Program-made: the position numbers and the translations under genes | The notes under the pieces: model-generated | Databases searched by the model: none | What the model saw: only the letters and a program-made list of their open reading frames with translations | What the model was told of the DNA's origin: nothing | Shown here: in pieces, positions 20,517 to 28,562 of the stretch | How the letters are laid out: every line of letters starts with the position of its first letter | Numbering within the stretch: position 1 is the stretch's first letter | NCBI RefSeq assembly: GCF_016785945.1 | Contig: NZ_JAEMEF010000012.1 | Coordinates: 46,636 to 110,635 of the forward strand | Direction of reading: 5' to 3' | DNA: 64,000 nt | Source: Olleya sediminilitoris | GTDB taxonomy: Bacteria; Bacteroidota; Bacteroidia; Flavobacteriales; Flavobacteriaceae

Positions 20517-22286
20517 ATGGTAAAATCAAGTGAATTTTATAAAGTTAATATTGAAAATTTAGCTGGTCAAGTTACTGTGCTTCACAAAAAAATGATTAGA
20601 CTAAGTGTCTCTAGGTTAGTTGTGTTTTTTTTAACCTTTTTATTAATATATTATACATTTAAAGACTGGTTATATTTTACTTTAGTTATAATTTGTGGTG
20701 TAACTATTTTTGGATTTATAGTTGCTAACTATACTAAGATTAAAAGATCGTATAAATTAACTGAAGAATTACTTAAGATTAATGAAACCGAATTAAAAAT
20801 TAATTCTGGAGAGTTTCATGACAGACCACAAGGTTTGAAGTATCAAGATCCATTGCATAATTATGCTTTAGATATTGATTTATTTGGTAAAGGAAGTTTT
20901 TTTCAATTTATAAATCGTACTGCGACACAAGAAGGTTCTGATAGTTTAGCTAATAATTTAAAAGCTAATAATATCATGGCTATTAATGGAAGGCAAAATG
21001 CTATAAAAGAATTAGCTTCTAAAGCAGATTGGAGACAGAATTTTCAAGCTAATGCTAGTTTAATACAAGTAGAAACTAAAGCAAAAACGATACTTGAGTT
21101 TTTAAAATCTCACCAAAGTATATTGCCAAAATTTTTTAAGTTGCTACCCTTAGTAATTTCAGTATTATCAATTTTAATTGTGGGTTTATCTGTTGCAAAA
21201 ATTATTCCTGCAGCAATCATTGGTTATTGGTTGTTTGTTGGTTTGTTTATTACAGGTCGTTTTCTAAAAAAAGTAAATGTGTTAAGTACAAACACAGATA
21301 AGATGAGAGATATCTTTCGTCAATACGCTTCACTTTTAAATGCAATTGAAAATGAAACATTCACATCCAAATTATTAATTGACAAACAGGCTAAAATTCA
21401 ATTAAAAAATAAAAAGGCTTCACAAATTATTAAAGAGCTTTCAAAAGCAATGGATGCTTTGGATAACAGAAATAATTTAATTTCTGCAATTTTTGGGAAT
21501 GGCTATTTCTTAACAGATTTAAAACACACTTACACCATCGAAAGATGGCTAGAAAACTATAAAGATAAAGTTGAAGATTGGTTTGAAGTAGTTACTTTTT
21601 TTGATGCTTATAACAGTTTAGGTAACTATGCGTTTAATAATCAAGATTATGTTTATCCACAAATTGTTGATAATAATACTGAGACAAGTGTCTTGCAGTT
21701 AGGACATCCATTGCTTAAAAGTAACAAACGGGTTGATAATGATTTTAAAATTCAAGATCGACAATTTTTTATTATTACAGGAGCAAATATGGCTGGTAAA
21801 AGTACCTTTTTGCGTACCGTTTCTTTACATATTGTAATGGCTAATATTGGTTTGCCTGTTTGTGCAAAAAAATCTATTTACAATCCCGTTAAATTAATTA
21901 CAAGCATGCGTACTAGCGATAGTTTAACAGATGATAGTAGTTATTTCTTTTCAGAATTAACACGCTTAAAATATATTGTAGATGCGATTAAGCAGGATAA
22001 TTACTTTATTATTTTAGATGAAATCCTTAAAGGAACAAACAGTACAGACAAAGCTATTGGGTCACGTAAGTTTGTAGAAAAATTAGTGGCTAGTCATGCA
22101 ACAGGTATTATTGCAACACACGATTTAAGTCTTTGTGAAATTGAAGCACAATTAGAAGAGGTTAAAAACTATTATTTTGATGCTCAAATTATTAATGACG
22201 AATTGTATTTTGATTACACTTTTAAAAAAGGAATTTGTCAAAACATGAATGCTAGTTTCTTATTGAAGAAGATGGAGATTGTTTAA
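20517..22286 (+). CDS. Membrane-anchored MutS-family ATPase
   Basis: A 589-residue MutS homologue lacking the mismatch-recognition domain. The C-terminal ABC-type ATPase has Walker A GANMAGKST near residue 421, Walker B YFIILDEI near residue 497 and a late THDLSL switch His. Two hydrophobic pairs, residues about 25-65 and 205-245, look like membrane helices, which classical MutS and MutS2 lack. The start ATG overlaps AT-rich leader sequence divergent from the UnbV gene (58 nt apart). Its role is unknown; DNA repair should not be assumed. Confidence 0.8.
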   Translation: MVKSSEFYKVNIENLAGQVTVLHKKMIRLSVSRLVVFFLTFLLIYYTFKDWLYFTLVIICGVTIFGFIVANYTKIKRSYKLTEELLKINETELKINSGEFHDRPQGLKYQDPLHNYALDIDLFGKGSFFQFINRTATQEGSDSLANNLKANNIMAINGRQNAIKELASKADWRQNFQANASLIQVETKAKTILEFLKSHQSILPKFFKLLPLVISVLSILIVGLSVAKIIPAAIIGYWLFVGLFITGRFLKKVNVLSTNTDKMRDIFRQYASLLNAIENETFTSKLLIDKQAKIQLKNKKASQIIKELSKAMDALDNRNNLISAIFGNGYFLTDLKHTYTIERWLENYKDKVEDWFEVVTFFDAYNSLGNYAFNNQDYVYPQIVDNNTETSVLQLGHPLLKSNKRVDNDFKIQDRQFFIITGANMAGKSTFLRTVSLHIVMANIGLPVCAKKSIYNPVKLITSMRTSDSLTDDSSYFFSELTRLKYIVDAIKQDNYFIILDEILKGTNSTDKAIGSRKFVEKLVASHATGIIATHDLSLCEIEAQLEEVKNYYFDAQIINDELYFDYTFKKGICQNMNASFLLKKMEIV

Positions 22287-22364
22287 TTTGAGATGTTTTT
22301 ATAAAACACAAAAAGAAAAGTAATTTCACTCGAACTAACAATGTGTTACAATAGAAGGATATTG

Positions 22365-22412
22365 TTTTGTCACTTCGAGTAATTTTTGAGGTACGAGAAA
22401 ATTGTATCGAGA
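22365..22412. repeat. Intergenic imperfect palindrome (TTCGAG...TATCGAGAA type)
   Basis: Between the MutS-like gene and the convergent GldM-C gene lies TCACTTCGAGTAATTT followed by ACGAGAAAATTGTATCGAGA. Its internal CGAG motifs and imperfect symmetry look like a dispersed flavobacterial intergenic repeat. A related CACTCGAAC lies at about 22328 in inverted orientation. Only one full copy is present in this window, so the repeat status is a recollection-based inference. Confidence 0.35.
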
Positions 22413-22425
22413 ATGATGAGTTTTT

Positions 22426-23150
22426 TTACTCTATAATCTTTATAAAAATTGGAGAAGGAGGTTTTATTCTATATCCAGAATTTGATTTTACCTTTAAATC
22501 GAAAATAATTACTTTATCTCCAATATTTAATGTTTTTTCTAATTTAATGCTAATATCAGTCGTGATTTGATTACCATCAACTTTAATAGTTTCTGTGTTA
22601 TTTGCTTTAATTTTAAAACTAGTTACTTTAAAATAGTAAGGATATAAAAAATCATCTAAATCTGATGTTATAAGTGCATTTTTAAATTGATTTTTATTCA
22701 TTAAAACATCACATTTATTGCCGCATCCAATTTCATTTATTCTTCCAATAAGTTTTCCAATATCCTTTATCCTCAACGTTTTCACATCTGTAATAATTGA
22801 ACCATCAATCATTTCAGCTTTAATTGTTATATCAACAGTTTTTCCAGAACCAGGAATCATAAGATAATTTCCAATACCTTCTTTTTTACTCAGGCCAACA
22901 CCAACTGCTTTAATATCTATAGCATTTGGAAATGAAATTTTAATAGGGTTACTAACACCTCTGTAAACAATATTTAAGTTACTGGTCTCTAAAACAGCTT
23001 CTAGTTTTGAATTATCAGATACTTTTAAAGCTTCAATTTTAGTTTTTAAAGCTTGATTTCTTTAAGTAATTCTTTTTTACTAAGCCTTGATGTGTTACAA
23101 CTAAAAAGTAAACTACTTAATATTAATATTATTGAAAGTTTATATTTCAT
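22426..23150 (-). pseudogene. Lipoprotein with a GldM-like C-terminal domain, frameshifted
   Basis: From the ATG at 23150 a lipoprotein signal is read (MKYKLSIILILSSLLFSCN), then SKKELLKE, IKL and a stop. Skipping to the next frame restores NQALKTKIEAL and runs without a stop to 22426. The second part has features of the GldM C-terminal domain of type IX secretion (NIVYRGVSNPIKISFPN, a long beta-rich region, VIIFDLKVKS and a final SPIFIKIIE). Adding one A in the AAAGAAATCAA tract (about 23065) would rejoin the two frames as LLKENQALKTK. It is the last gene of a three-gene minus-strand operon. This is either a real 1-nt deletion or a sequencing error. Confidence 0.8.
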
Positions 23151-23151
23151 T

Positions 23152-23448
23152 TTAATGATTTTTCAAATACATAATTATTTCTTTCCATTCTTCATATTTT
23201 GTTGATGCAAAATGGTCTTCGTCAATTGGAAGACCTCTAACGTGAAACCATAAAAAAAGAGAATCTTTTTTTGAGAAATCTTTAGATTTATTTTGATGAA
23301 TTGAATTGGTTGTTGAATGATATAGGTTGTTATTATAAGCGATAGTTTCAGTAGAAGTATTCAATCTATAAACCTTATGTATTAATGAAGGTAGAAAATA
23401 GTATCCAAAAATACATAGTACTAGAAAGGTAAACAATTTCTTTTTCAT
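23152..23448 (-). CDS. Small membrane-anchored protein of unknown function
   Basis: A 98-residue protein with an N-terminal hydrophobic segment (LFTFLVLCIFGYYFLP) that is an uncleaved anchor or signal peptide, followed by a polar domain rich in Lys, His and Ser. It ends 2 nt before the start of the GldM-C-like lipoprotein and begins 15 nt after the upstream gene, so it is the middle gene of a three-gene operon of envelope proteins. I recognise no family. Confidence 0.65.
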   Translation of the reverse strand: MKKKLFTFLVLCIFGYYFLPSLIHKVYRLNTSTETIAYNNNLYHSTTNSIHQNKSKDFSKKDSLFLWFHVRGLPIDEDHFASTKYEEWKEIIMYLKNH

Positions 23449-23463
23449 AATTCAAATCTAAAT

Positions 23464-24252
23464 TTAACTAGTCGGAATTACCAAAGCCTCATTAAATATC
23501 CATTTTTTAATCAAATCATCGTTTGTAGTAATTTCAGCAAAAACATATAAATTAGATCTATAACATGGTGAGGTTTCAGCCAATTCAATTACTACTCTAT
23601 TATCGCAATAACTAGAATGTATAAAGTAAATGTCTTTGTCCTTTATTAATACATAGCCAACGTGATTATCTAAACCAACAAAGTGAATACCATCTGTGTA
23701 AACAGCGTTTAGTTTTTCTTTTAATTCAGAAAATGTTTTATTGGAGTATGTTTTTAGCTTGTTTTTGGGCTGTAAAGCAATTGCTTCATACAGTCCTGCT
23801 TGTTGTGCCATTTTATAACGATTTAGATTAAACCCTAAATGTTTTAAAGTAGTCGATACAAAATAACCACAAGCTATTAAACCATCATTTGGTATGTTTG
23901 TGTGACCATTAAAATCCCAAGTAGTACCATACCAATGTGGTATTATATCATTTATTAATTTATAATATAAGTATTTTGAAGCACTATCAATAGCTTTGTT
24001 TTTATTGTTAGCATACAAGGTTTTAAAATAGGTTTTAGTGCTTTTTATTTTTGATATTATAGTCTTGTAATCACCTTTAGCCTTAAAATTAATATTCATC
24101 TTTACGCTATCAATGCCAGTGTAATAGTCTTCAGTTTTTTTACTTTGTAATTTAGTGTCTTCAGTAGTAATTAATGAGATACTTTCGGTTTTAAGTTTCT
24201 TACAACTTATAAAAATTAGAAATAATAATATTAAATGACTGTAATTTTTGAT
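23464..24252 (-). pseudogene. NlpC/P60-like lipoprotein whose start codon is ATC
   Basis: The largest ATG-started frame (from 24099) gives a 211-residue soluble protein with a possible Cys/His pair: GLIACGYFVSTTLKHLGF and LDNHVGYVLIKD ... YFIHSSY, reminiscent of NlpC/P60 or amidase cysteine hydrolases. The frame continues upstream without a stop into KNYSHLILLFLIFISCKK, a textbook lipoprotein signal with lipobox FISC, but the codon where ATG is expected is ATC (24250-24252). An in-frame TAA lies two codons further upstream (24256-24258). No ATG, GTG or TTG lies between 24252 and 24099. Either the start was lost by a G-to-C change or a non-standard start is used. Confidence 0.65.
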
Positions 24253-24280
24253 AGTTTAAAGGTGTTGGTTATCAGTGTTA

Positions 24281-24370
24281 TAGCTTTAAAATAGCATTGT
24301 TTATTGTAAATAAATAACCTCACAAACTTAATAATTTGTGAGGTGTGAAGTATGGCGAGTTTTAAAGCTA
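24281..24370. repeat. Nested inverted repeats (hairpin within a larger palindrome)
   Basis: Outer arms TAGCTTTAAAA (24281-24291) and TTTTAAAGCTA (24360-24370) enclose a perfect inner hairpin CCTCACAAA (24318-24326) / TTTGTGAGG (24335-24343) with an 8-nt loop. It sits between the thioredoxin-like gene (stop at 24419, minus strand) and the next minus-strand operon. The inner hairpin is a plausible terminator but lacks a long T-run. Confidence 0.7.
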
Positions 24371-24418
24371 TTTAATTGTTTTTTCTAAGATGTGAATAAT
24401 TTACTTGTTACAATAGAC

Positions 24419-25312
24419 TTATAATTGTTTGGTTTTAATTTTAGCTAGCATTTCAATTGCATTTTTATCATCTGGTTTCAAACTTAAAACCTTATTATAA
24501 TTTATTTTGGCTTCTTCATAATTACTTGTCAGGTAAAATGCTTCACCTAAACTATCATAAACATTTGGGTTGTATGGAAACATTTTTGTGTTTAAATCAA
24601 AAATATATAAAGCTTTAGTATATTGTTTATCTTTTAAATGCCAATAACCTAAAGTGTTTAGCTCTTTGCTTCCTTCTGAGTACTCTGGAAAATAACTCAA
24701 AAATTGATTTTCTAAAGTCATCAAATCTTCTATTGGTGTTGTGTTTAGATTATTAAAAGTGATATTAGCAACATAATATTTAGGCAAGTAACGTTTATTG
24801 CTTATTATATTATTAATGTCATTTTCAAAAGTTTCAATAGGATGTTCTACAATTCTATTAATTTCTTTTCCGTCTTTGTAAAAAATAATAGTTGGTACAC
24901 GATGGATGTTATAACCTTTTTCTTCTCCATTTGGTCCTTTTTTATAGCTGTCTTTTGTATTATCTAATGCAAAAACCTCTAATTGTTCCATGTTAAATTC
25001 TGCAGACTCTAATACTTTGTAAAAACGCGGTATTTCCTTTTTGCTATCTCCACACCAAGTACCTAAAAACACTTTAATAGTATAATCATTTAACTTTGTT
25101 TTAAAAGTTTGTACTAATTTGTCATTGACTATGTAATTGTCATAATTACTATTAAACCATGTTTTATAACCTTCTTTTTGGAGTCCCTTTTTATTAATTT
25201 CACCTAATAATTTAGGTTGTCCTTTAGCGTCTAATACTTCATGGTTTAAATTTTGAGCATTTAAAATTAAAGAACAAAAAAGAAGGAGTGTTGTAGTTAA
25301 AATAGATTTCAT
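24419..25312 (-). CDS. Secreted thioredoxin-fold protein with TPR tail
   Basis: A 297-residue exported protein (signal peptide MKSILTTTLLLFCSLILNAQ). Residues about 60-180 form a thioredoxin-like domain with the active site GTWCGDSKKE, which has a single Cys followed by Ser (CxxS) instead of CxxC. The cis-proline loop is HRVPTIIFYKDG. The last 80 residues are TPR-like (ALYIFDLNTKMFPYNPNVYDS, YEEAKINYNKVLSLKPDD). I chose the ATG at 25312 because it starts the signal peptide; 33 upstream codons are not signal-like. A CxxS site suggests isomerase or holdase activity rather than a dithiol reductant. Confidence 0.8.
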   Translation of the reverse strand: MKSILTTTLLLFCSLILNAQNLNHEVLDAKGQPKLLGEINKKGLQKEGYKTWFNSNYDNYIVNDKLVQTFKTKLNDYTIKVFLGTWCGDSKKEIPRFYKVLESAEFNMEQLEVFALDNTKDSYKKGPNGEEKGYNIHRVPTIIFYKDGKEINRIVEHPIETFENDINNIISNKRYLPKYYVANITFNNLNTTPIEDLMTLENQFLSYFPEYSEGSKELNTLGYWHLKDKQYTKALYIFDLNTKMFPYNPNVYDSLGEAFYLTSNYEEAKINYNKVLSLKPDDKNAIEMLAKIKTKQL

Positions 25313-25497
25313 AATATTGATTTTAAGATTGTTTAGAGTTAAAATTATATTGATAATTTTAAGAGTTCTAATTTTTTTAACCAACAACCATTTTAAAAGT
25401 ATAAACAGCAAAAAAATGTTGTTTGTATAGCTTTTAAGGGCTTTTATACTTTGTTTTTTGATGGTTTTAGCTTTTTGGTTTATTTTGATGATTAATT

Positions 25498-26469
25498 ATG
25501 ATAGACCTTAAAAAACATACATCACAAATACTGGTTCACATTCTTGGTTGGATGGTATTTATCTTTGTGTCATTATATATCTTTTCTAGATATTATTGGG
25601 CCGAAAACCCGTTTTTACAATATTTGTCCATTTTAGGAGTCATTGTATATACAAACCATTTTATATTATTACCTTATTTTGTAAAACGAAAATGGTACGC
25701 CTTTTATGGATTGTTATTTATAGCAATTTCGTTTTTTGCAACACAATTATATTGCAATGCTTTTGCACAATGTGGTTGTTCTATAATGAAATGTTTAAGC
25801 GACTACCTTTGGCAAACGTTGGTTCCGTTAATTTTTTTCTCATTTATATGGATGTTATTTCGTTTTTTAGACGAAAAAAATCAAAAAGAAATTTTAGAGA
25901 AACAACATGTTGAAATGGAATTGAAGTTTTTGAAATCTCAAATCAACCCTCATGTTTTGTTTAATAATTTAAATACAATTTATTCGTATTCAATTGAAAA
26001 ACCAGACCAAACACCAGAACTAATTTTGATGTTATCAGACAATTTAAAACATGTGTTGTATGAAAGTAATTCTGAATATGTAGATTTAGAAAAAGAGTTG
26101 CAGTTTTTAGATAACTATATTAAATTTCAGAAAATTAGAACCGAAGGTATAAAGCAAATAAAATATCATACAACTATTGAAAATATAAACAGTAAAATTG
26201 CTCCTTTATTGTTAATTACCATTATTGAAAATGCTTTTAAACATAGTGTAGTTAATAGTAATATTGATGTAAGTATTACCCAAAAAGATAAACAATTAAT
26301 TTGTGTTTGTACTAATGCTTTTAAAAGTAAATTATCAAATCAAAATCAAGCTAAAATAGGATTAAACAATCTTAAAAAAAGACTGTTGCTATTATACCCA
26401 AATAAACATCAACTGTCAATAACAAGTACACAGCAATTTGTTGTTACTTTAAAATTAGATTTATCATGA
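25498..26469 (+). CDS. LytS/YpdA-type sensor histidine kinase
   Basis: A 323-residue membrane kinase. Residues 1-125 hold four hydrophobic helices with no large sensor domain. A helix then leads into the His_kinase domain with QINPHVLFNNLN, whose His near residue 151 is the expected phosphorylation site. A short GHKL-type ATPase half follows, with IIENAFKHS and GLNNLKKRL. It overlaps the response regulator gene by 4 nt (ATGA), so the two are translationally coupled and form one system. The signal is not evident. Confidence 0.88.
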   Translation: MIDLKKHTSQILVHILGWMVFIFVSLYIFSRYYWAENPFLQYLSILGVIVYTNHFILLPYFVKRKWYAFYGLLFIAISFFATQLYCNAFAQCGCSIMKCLSDYLWQTLVPLIFFSFIWMLFRFLDEKNQKEILEKQHVEMELKFLKSQINPHVLFNNLNTIYSYSIEKPDQTPELILMLSDNLKHVLYESNSEYVDLEKELQFLDNYIKFQKIRTEGIKQIKYHTTIENINSKIAPLLLITIIENAFKHSVVNSNIDVSITQKDKQLICVCTNAFKSKLSNQNQAKIGLNNLKKRLLLLYPNKHQLSITSTQQFVVTLKLDLS

Positions 26470-27152
26470 CTTGTATAATTATTGAAGATGAAATACCTGC
26501 ACAAAATTTACTAAAAAATTATATAAGTAAATTACCAGATATAAACTTAATAGCTACATTTCAAACAGCTACACAAGCTCATGATTTTTTTAAAAATCAG
26601 ACTACAGATCTAGTCTTTTTAGATATTAATTTACCTGATATTTCTGGTTTAGATTTTATTAAAACCATTAAAAGTCCACCAGCTATAATAATGACTACAG
26701 CTTATTCTGAATATGCTGTTAGTAGTTTTGAACTAGATACTATTGTAGATTATTTGGTTAAACCTTACAGTTTTGATCGCTTTTTAAAAGCTATTCAAAA
26801 AGCAGCAATCAGAAGTAGTAGCTTTAATACTCAAGAACAGGAGGATTTAATGTTTTTAAATGTAGATAAAACGCTCCATAAAATTGTTTTTGAAGATGTT
26901 TTATATCTAGAATCCGATCGTAATTATATTACTGTAATAACAAAAACACAAAAATTATCTTATATAGATTCACTTAAAAACTGGATACAAAAATTACCAG
27001 AACAAGATTTTATTCAAATTCATAAATCATTCATTATCAATACTAAATATGTTGATAAAATTTCTGGAAACGAAGTGTTTATAAACACACAACGCTTACC
27101 AATTGGTCGTACATTTAAACCAGAGTTACTTAAAAAATTAAGAATTGTTTAA
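26466..27152 (+). CDS. LytTR-family response regulator
   Basis: A 228-residue transcriptional regulator. The receiver domain spans residues 1-120 with phospho-acceptor Asp in LVFLDINLPDISG near residue 54 and the conserved Lys in DYLVKPYSF. The C-terminal LytTR DNA-binding domain has VLYLESDRNYITV and FIQIHKSFIINTKYV. It is coupled to the histidine kinase by a 4-nt overlap. Target genes are unknown; the next gene, 57 nt downstream, is a candidate. Confidence 0.9.
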   Translation: MTCIIIEDEIPAQNLLKNYISKLPDINLIATFQTATQAHDFFKNQTTDLVFLDINLPDISGLDFIKTIKSPPAIIMTTAYSEYAVSSFELDTIVDYLVKPYSFDRFLKAIQKAAIRSSSFNTQEQEDLMFLNVDKTLHKIVFEDVLYLESDRNYITVITKTQKLSYIDSLKNWIQKLPEQDFIQIHKSFIINTKYVDKISGNEVFINTQRLPIGRTFKPELLKKLRIV

Positions 27153-27209
27153 TTTGGACTAATCTTTGAGTAATTATAAATGTATATTTAATTTTAAATA
27201 AATTTTTAG

Positions 27210-27779
27210 ATGAAATCAAAACAAATCTTATTCTCGTTAGCATTTTTAATTACAGCTAGCGTTACCATTGCTCAAGAAGTCAATCATGATAACCAAGTTT
27301 ATGTTGTCAAAAACAAAAAAATAACCTTAAATGGTGAAGATGTTTCAAATACTTTGACAGAAGCTCAAACTACACAAATTTTAGATTTAGCTAAGGTTAA
27401 AAATAACGAAATTAAAGCGGTTAAGTTAGCAGAAAAAGAAGCTAAGCGAAAAGAGAAACAAGCTAAAGCTGAAGCTAAAGAGCTTAAGGCACAAGAAAAA
27501 GAGAGAAAAGCAGCCGAAAAGGAACGTAAAAAGGCGGAAAAAGCTAGGGAAAAGGCAGAAAAGGAGCAGAAAAAAGCTGAAAAAGCAATAGCTAAAAAAG
27601 AAAGTGCGAAAAAGGCTTTAGAAAAAGCAAATGACAAGTTTGAAAAAGAGACTAAAAAATTTAAGAAACTTGATGCTAAAGGTAAATTGTCTCCAAATGA
27701 TAAAATTAAGTGGGAAAGTAAGTTAGAAAAATTACAGGAAAAAATTAATAAAGCAGAACAACGTTTAAATAAATTATAA
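27210..27779 (+). CDS. Secreted Lys/Ala/Glu-rich coiled-coil protein
   Basis: A 189-residue protein with a signal peptide (cleavage near TIAQE) and a short beta-rich segment up to residue 45. About 140 residues follow of Lys-, Ala- and Glu-rich sequence, with repeats such as KEAKRKEKQAKAE and EKERKKAEKAREK, which predict a long charged helix or coiled coil. The repeats produce a spurious antisense frame. It lies between the LytTR regulator and the omega-amidase gene (3 nt before its GTG). Function unknown; a periplasmic spacer or cell-wall-binding role is possible. Confidence 0.65.
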   Translation: MKSKQILFSLAFLITASVTIAQEVNHDNQVYVVKNKKITLNGEDVSNTLTEAQTTQILDLAKVKNNEIKAVKLAEKEAKRKEKQAKAEAKELKAQEKERKAAEKERKKAEKAREKAEKEQKKAEKAIAKKESAKKALEKANDKFEKETKKFKKLDAKGKLSPNDKIKWESKLEKLQEKINKAEQRLNKL

Positions 27780-27782
27780 ACT

Positions 27783-28562
27783 GTGGAAGGCCTTTTAAAT
27801 GTAGCAATAATTCAGTCTGATTTGGTATGGCACAATCCTGATCAAAACAGACTAAATTTTGAAAGTAAAATTGAAAGTTTAACCAATAATGTGGATTTAA
27901 TTGTATTACCAGAAATGTTTACTTCTGGTTTTACAATGTCTGCTGCTACTGTTGCAGAAACTATGGATGGAGCAACCATACAATGGATGCTAAATTTAGC
28001 AAAAAGTAAGCAGGCAGCAATTGTAGGTAGTTTGGTTATAACCCAAAACGATAAGTTTTATAATAGATTAGTTTTTGTACATCCTGATCAAACTCTAGAG
28101 CATTATGATAAACGACATACTTTTACCTTAGCAGGAGAGGACAAAGTATATACTAAAGGACAGCAACAATTAATTGTAAATTATAAAGGTTTTAAAATAA
28201 AACCGTTGGTTTGTTATGACTTACGCTTTCCTGTTTGGGCTAGATTACAAGACGATTATGATGTCTTGTTATATGTTGCTAATTGGCCTGAAAAACGCAT
28301 AAAGGCATGGGATACTTTGTTACAAGCAAGAGCTATTGAAAATATGAGTTATTGTATTGGTGTTAATAGAGTGGGTTTAGATGCAAATAATTATAACTAT
28401 CCAGGACATTCAGCAGCTTATACAGCGTTAGGTGATTTACTAACTAATTTACCAAACAATAAAGGAGGAGTGCAACAAATAGTGTTAACTAAATCACATA
28501 TTACTGTGACCAGAGATAAGCTAAAATTTTTAGATGATAAAGATACTTTTAGTCTAAAGTAA
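27783..28562 (+). CDS. Omega-amidase (YafV-type carbon-nitrogen hydrolase)
   Basis: Cytoplasmic nitrilase-superfamily amidase of 259 residues that likely hydrolyses alpha-ketoglutaramate or alpha-ketosuccinamate formed by glutamine or asparagine transaminases. The catalytic triad is visible: Glu in LPEMFTSGF, Lys in YDKRHTF and Cys in LVCYDLRFPVWARLQ. Start GTG at 27783 is 3 nt after the previous stop; no better in-frame ATG lies near the conserved N-terminal strand NVAIIQSDL. Its 3' end overlaps the convergent Ig-like gene by 14 nt. Confidence 0.88.
   Translation: MEGLLNVAIIQSDLVWHNPDQNRLNFESKIESLTNNVDLIVLPEMFTSGFTMSAATVAETMDGATIQWMLNLAKSKQAAIVGSLVITQNDKFYNRLVFVHPDQTLEHYDKRHTFTLAGEDKVYTKGQQQLIVNYKGFKIKPLVCYDLRFPVWARLQDDYDVLLYVANWPEKRIKAWDTLLQARAIENMSYCIGVNRVGLDANNYNYPGHSAAYTALGDLLTNLPNNKGGVQQIVLTKSHITVTRDKLKFLDDKDTFSLK

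Noticed and set aside
27365..27637. Antisense frame rich in Ser, Phe and Ala
   Set aside because: It is the mirror of the Lys/Ala/Glu repeats in the coiled-coil gene, a composition artefact.
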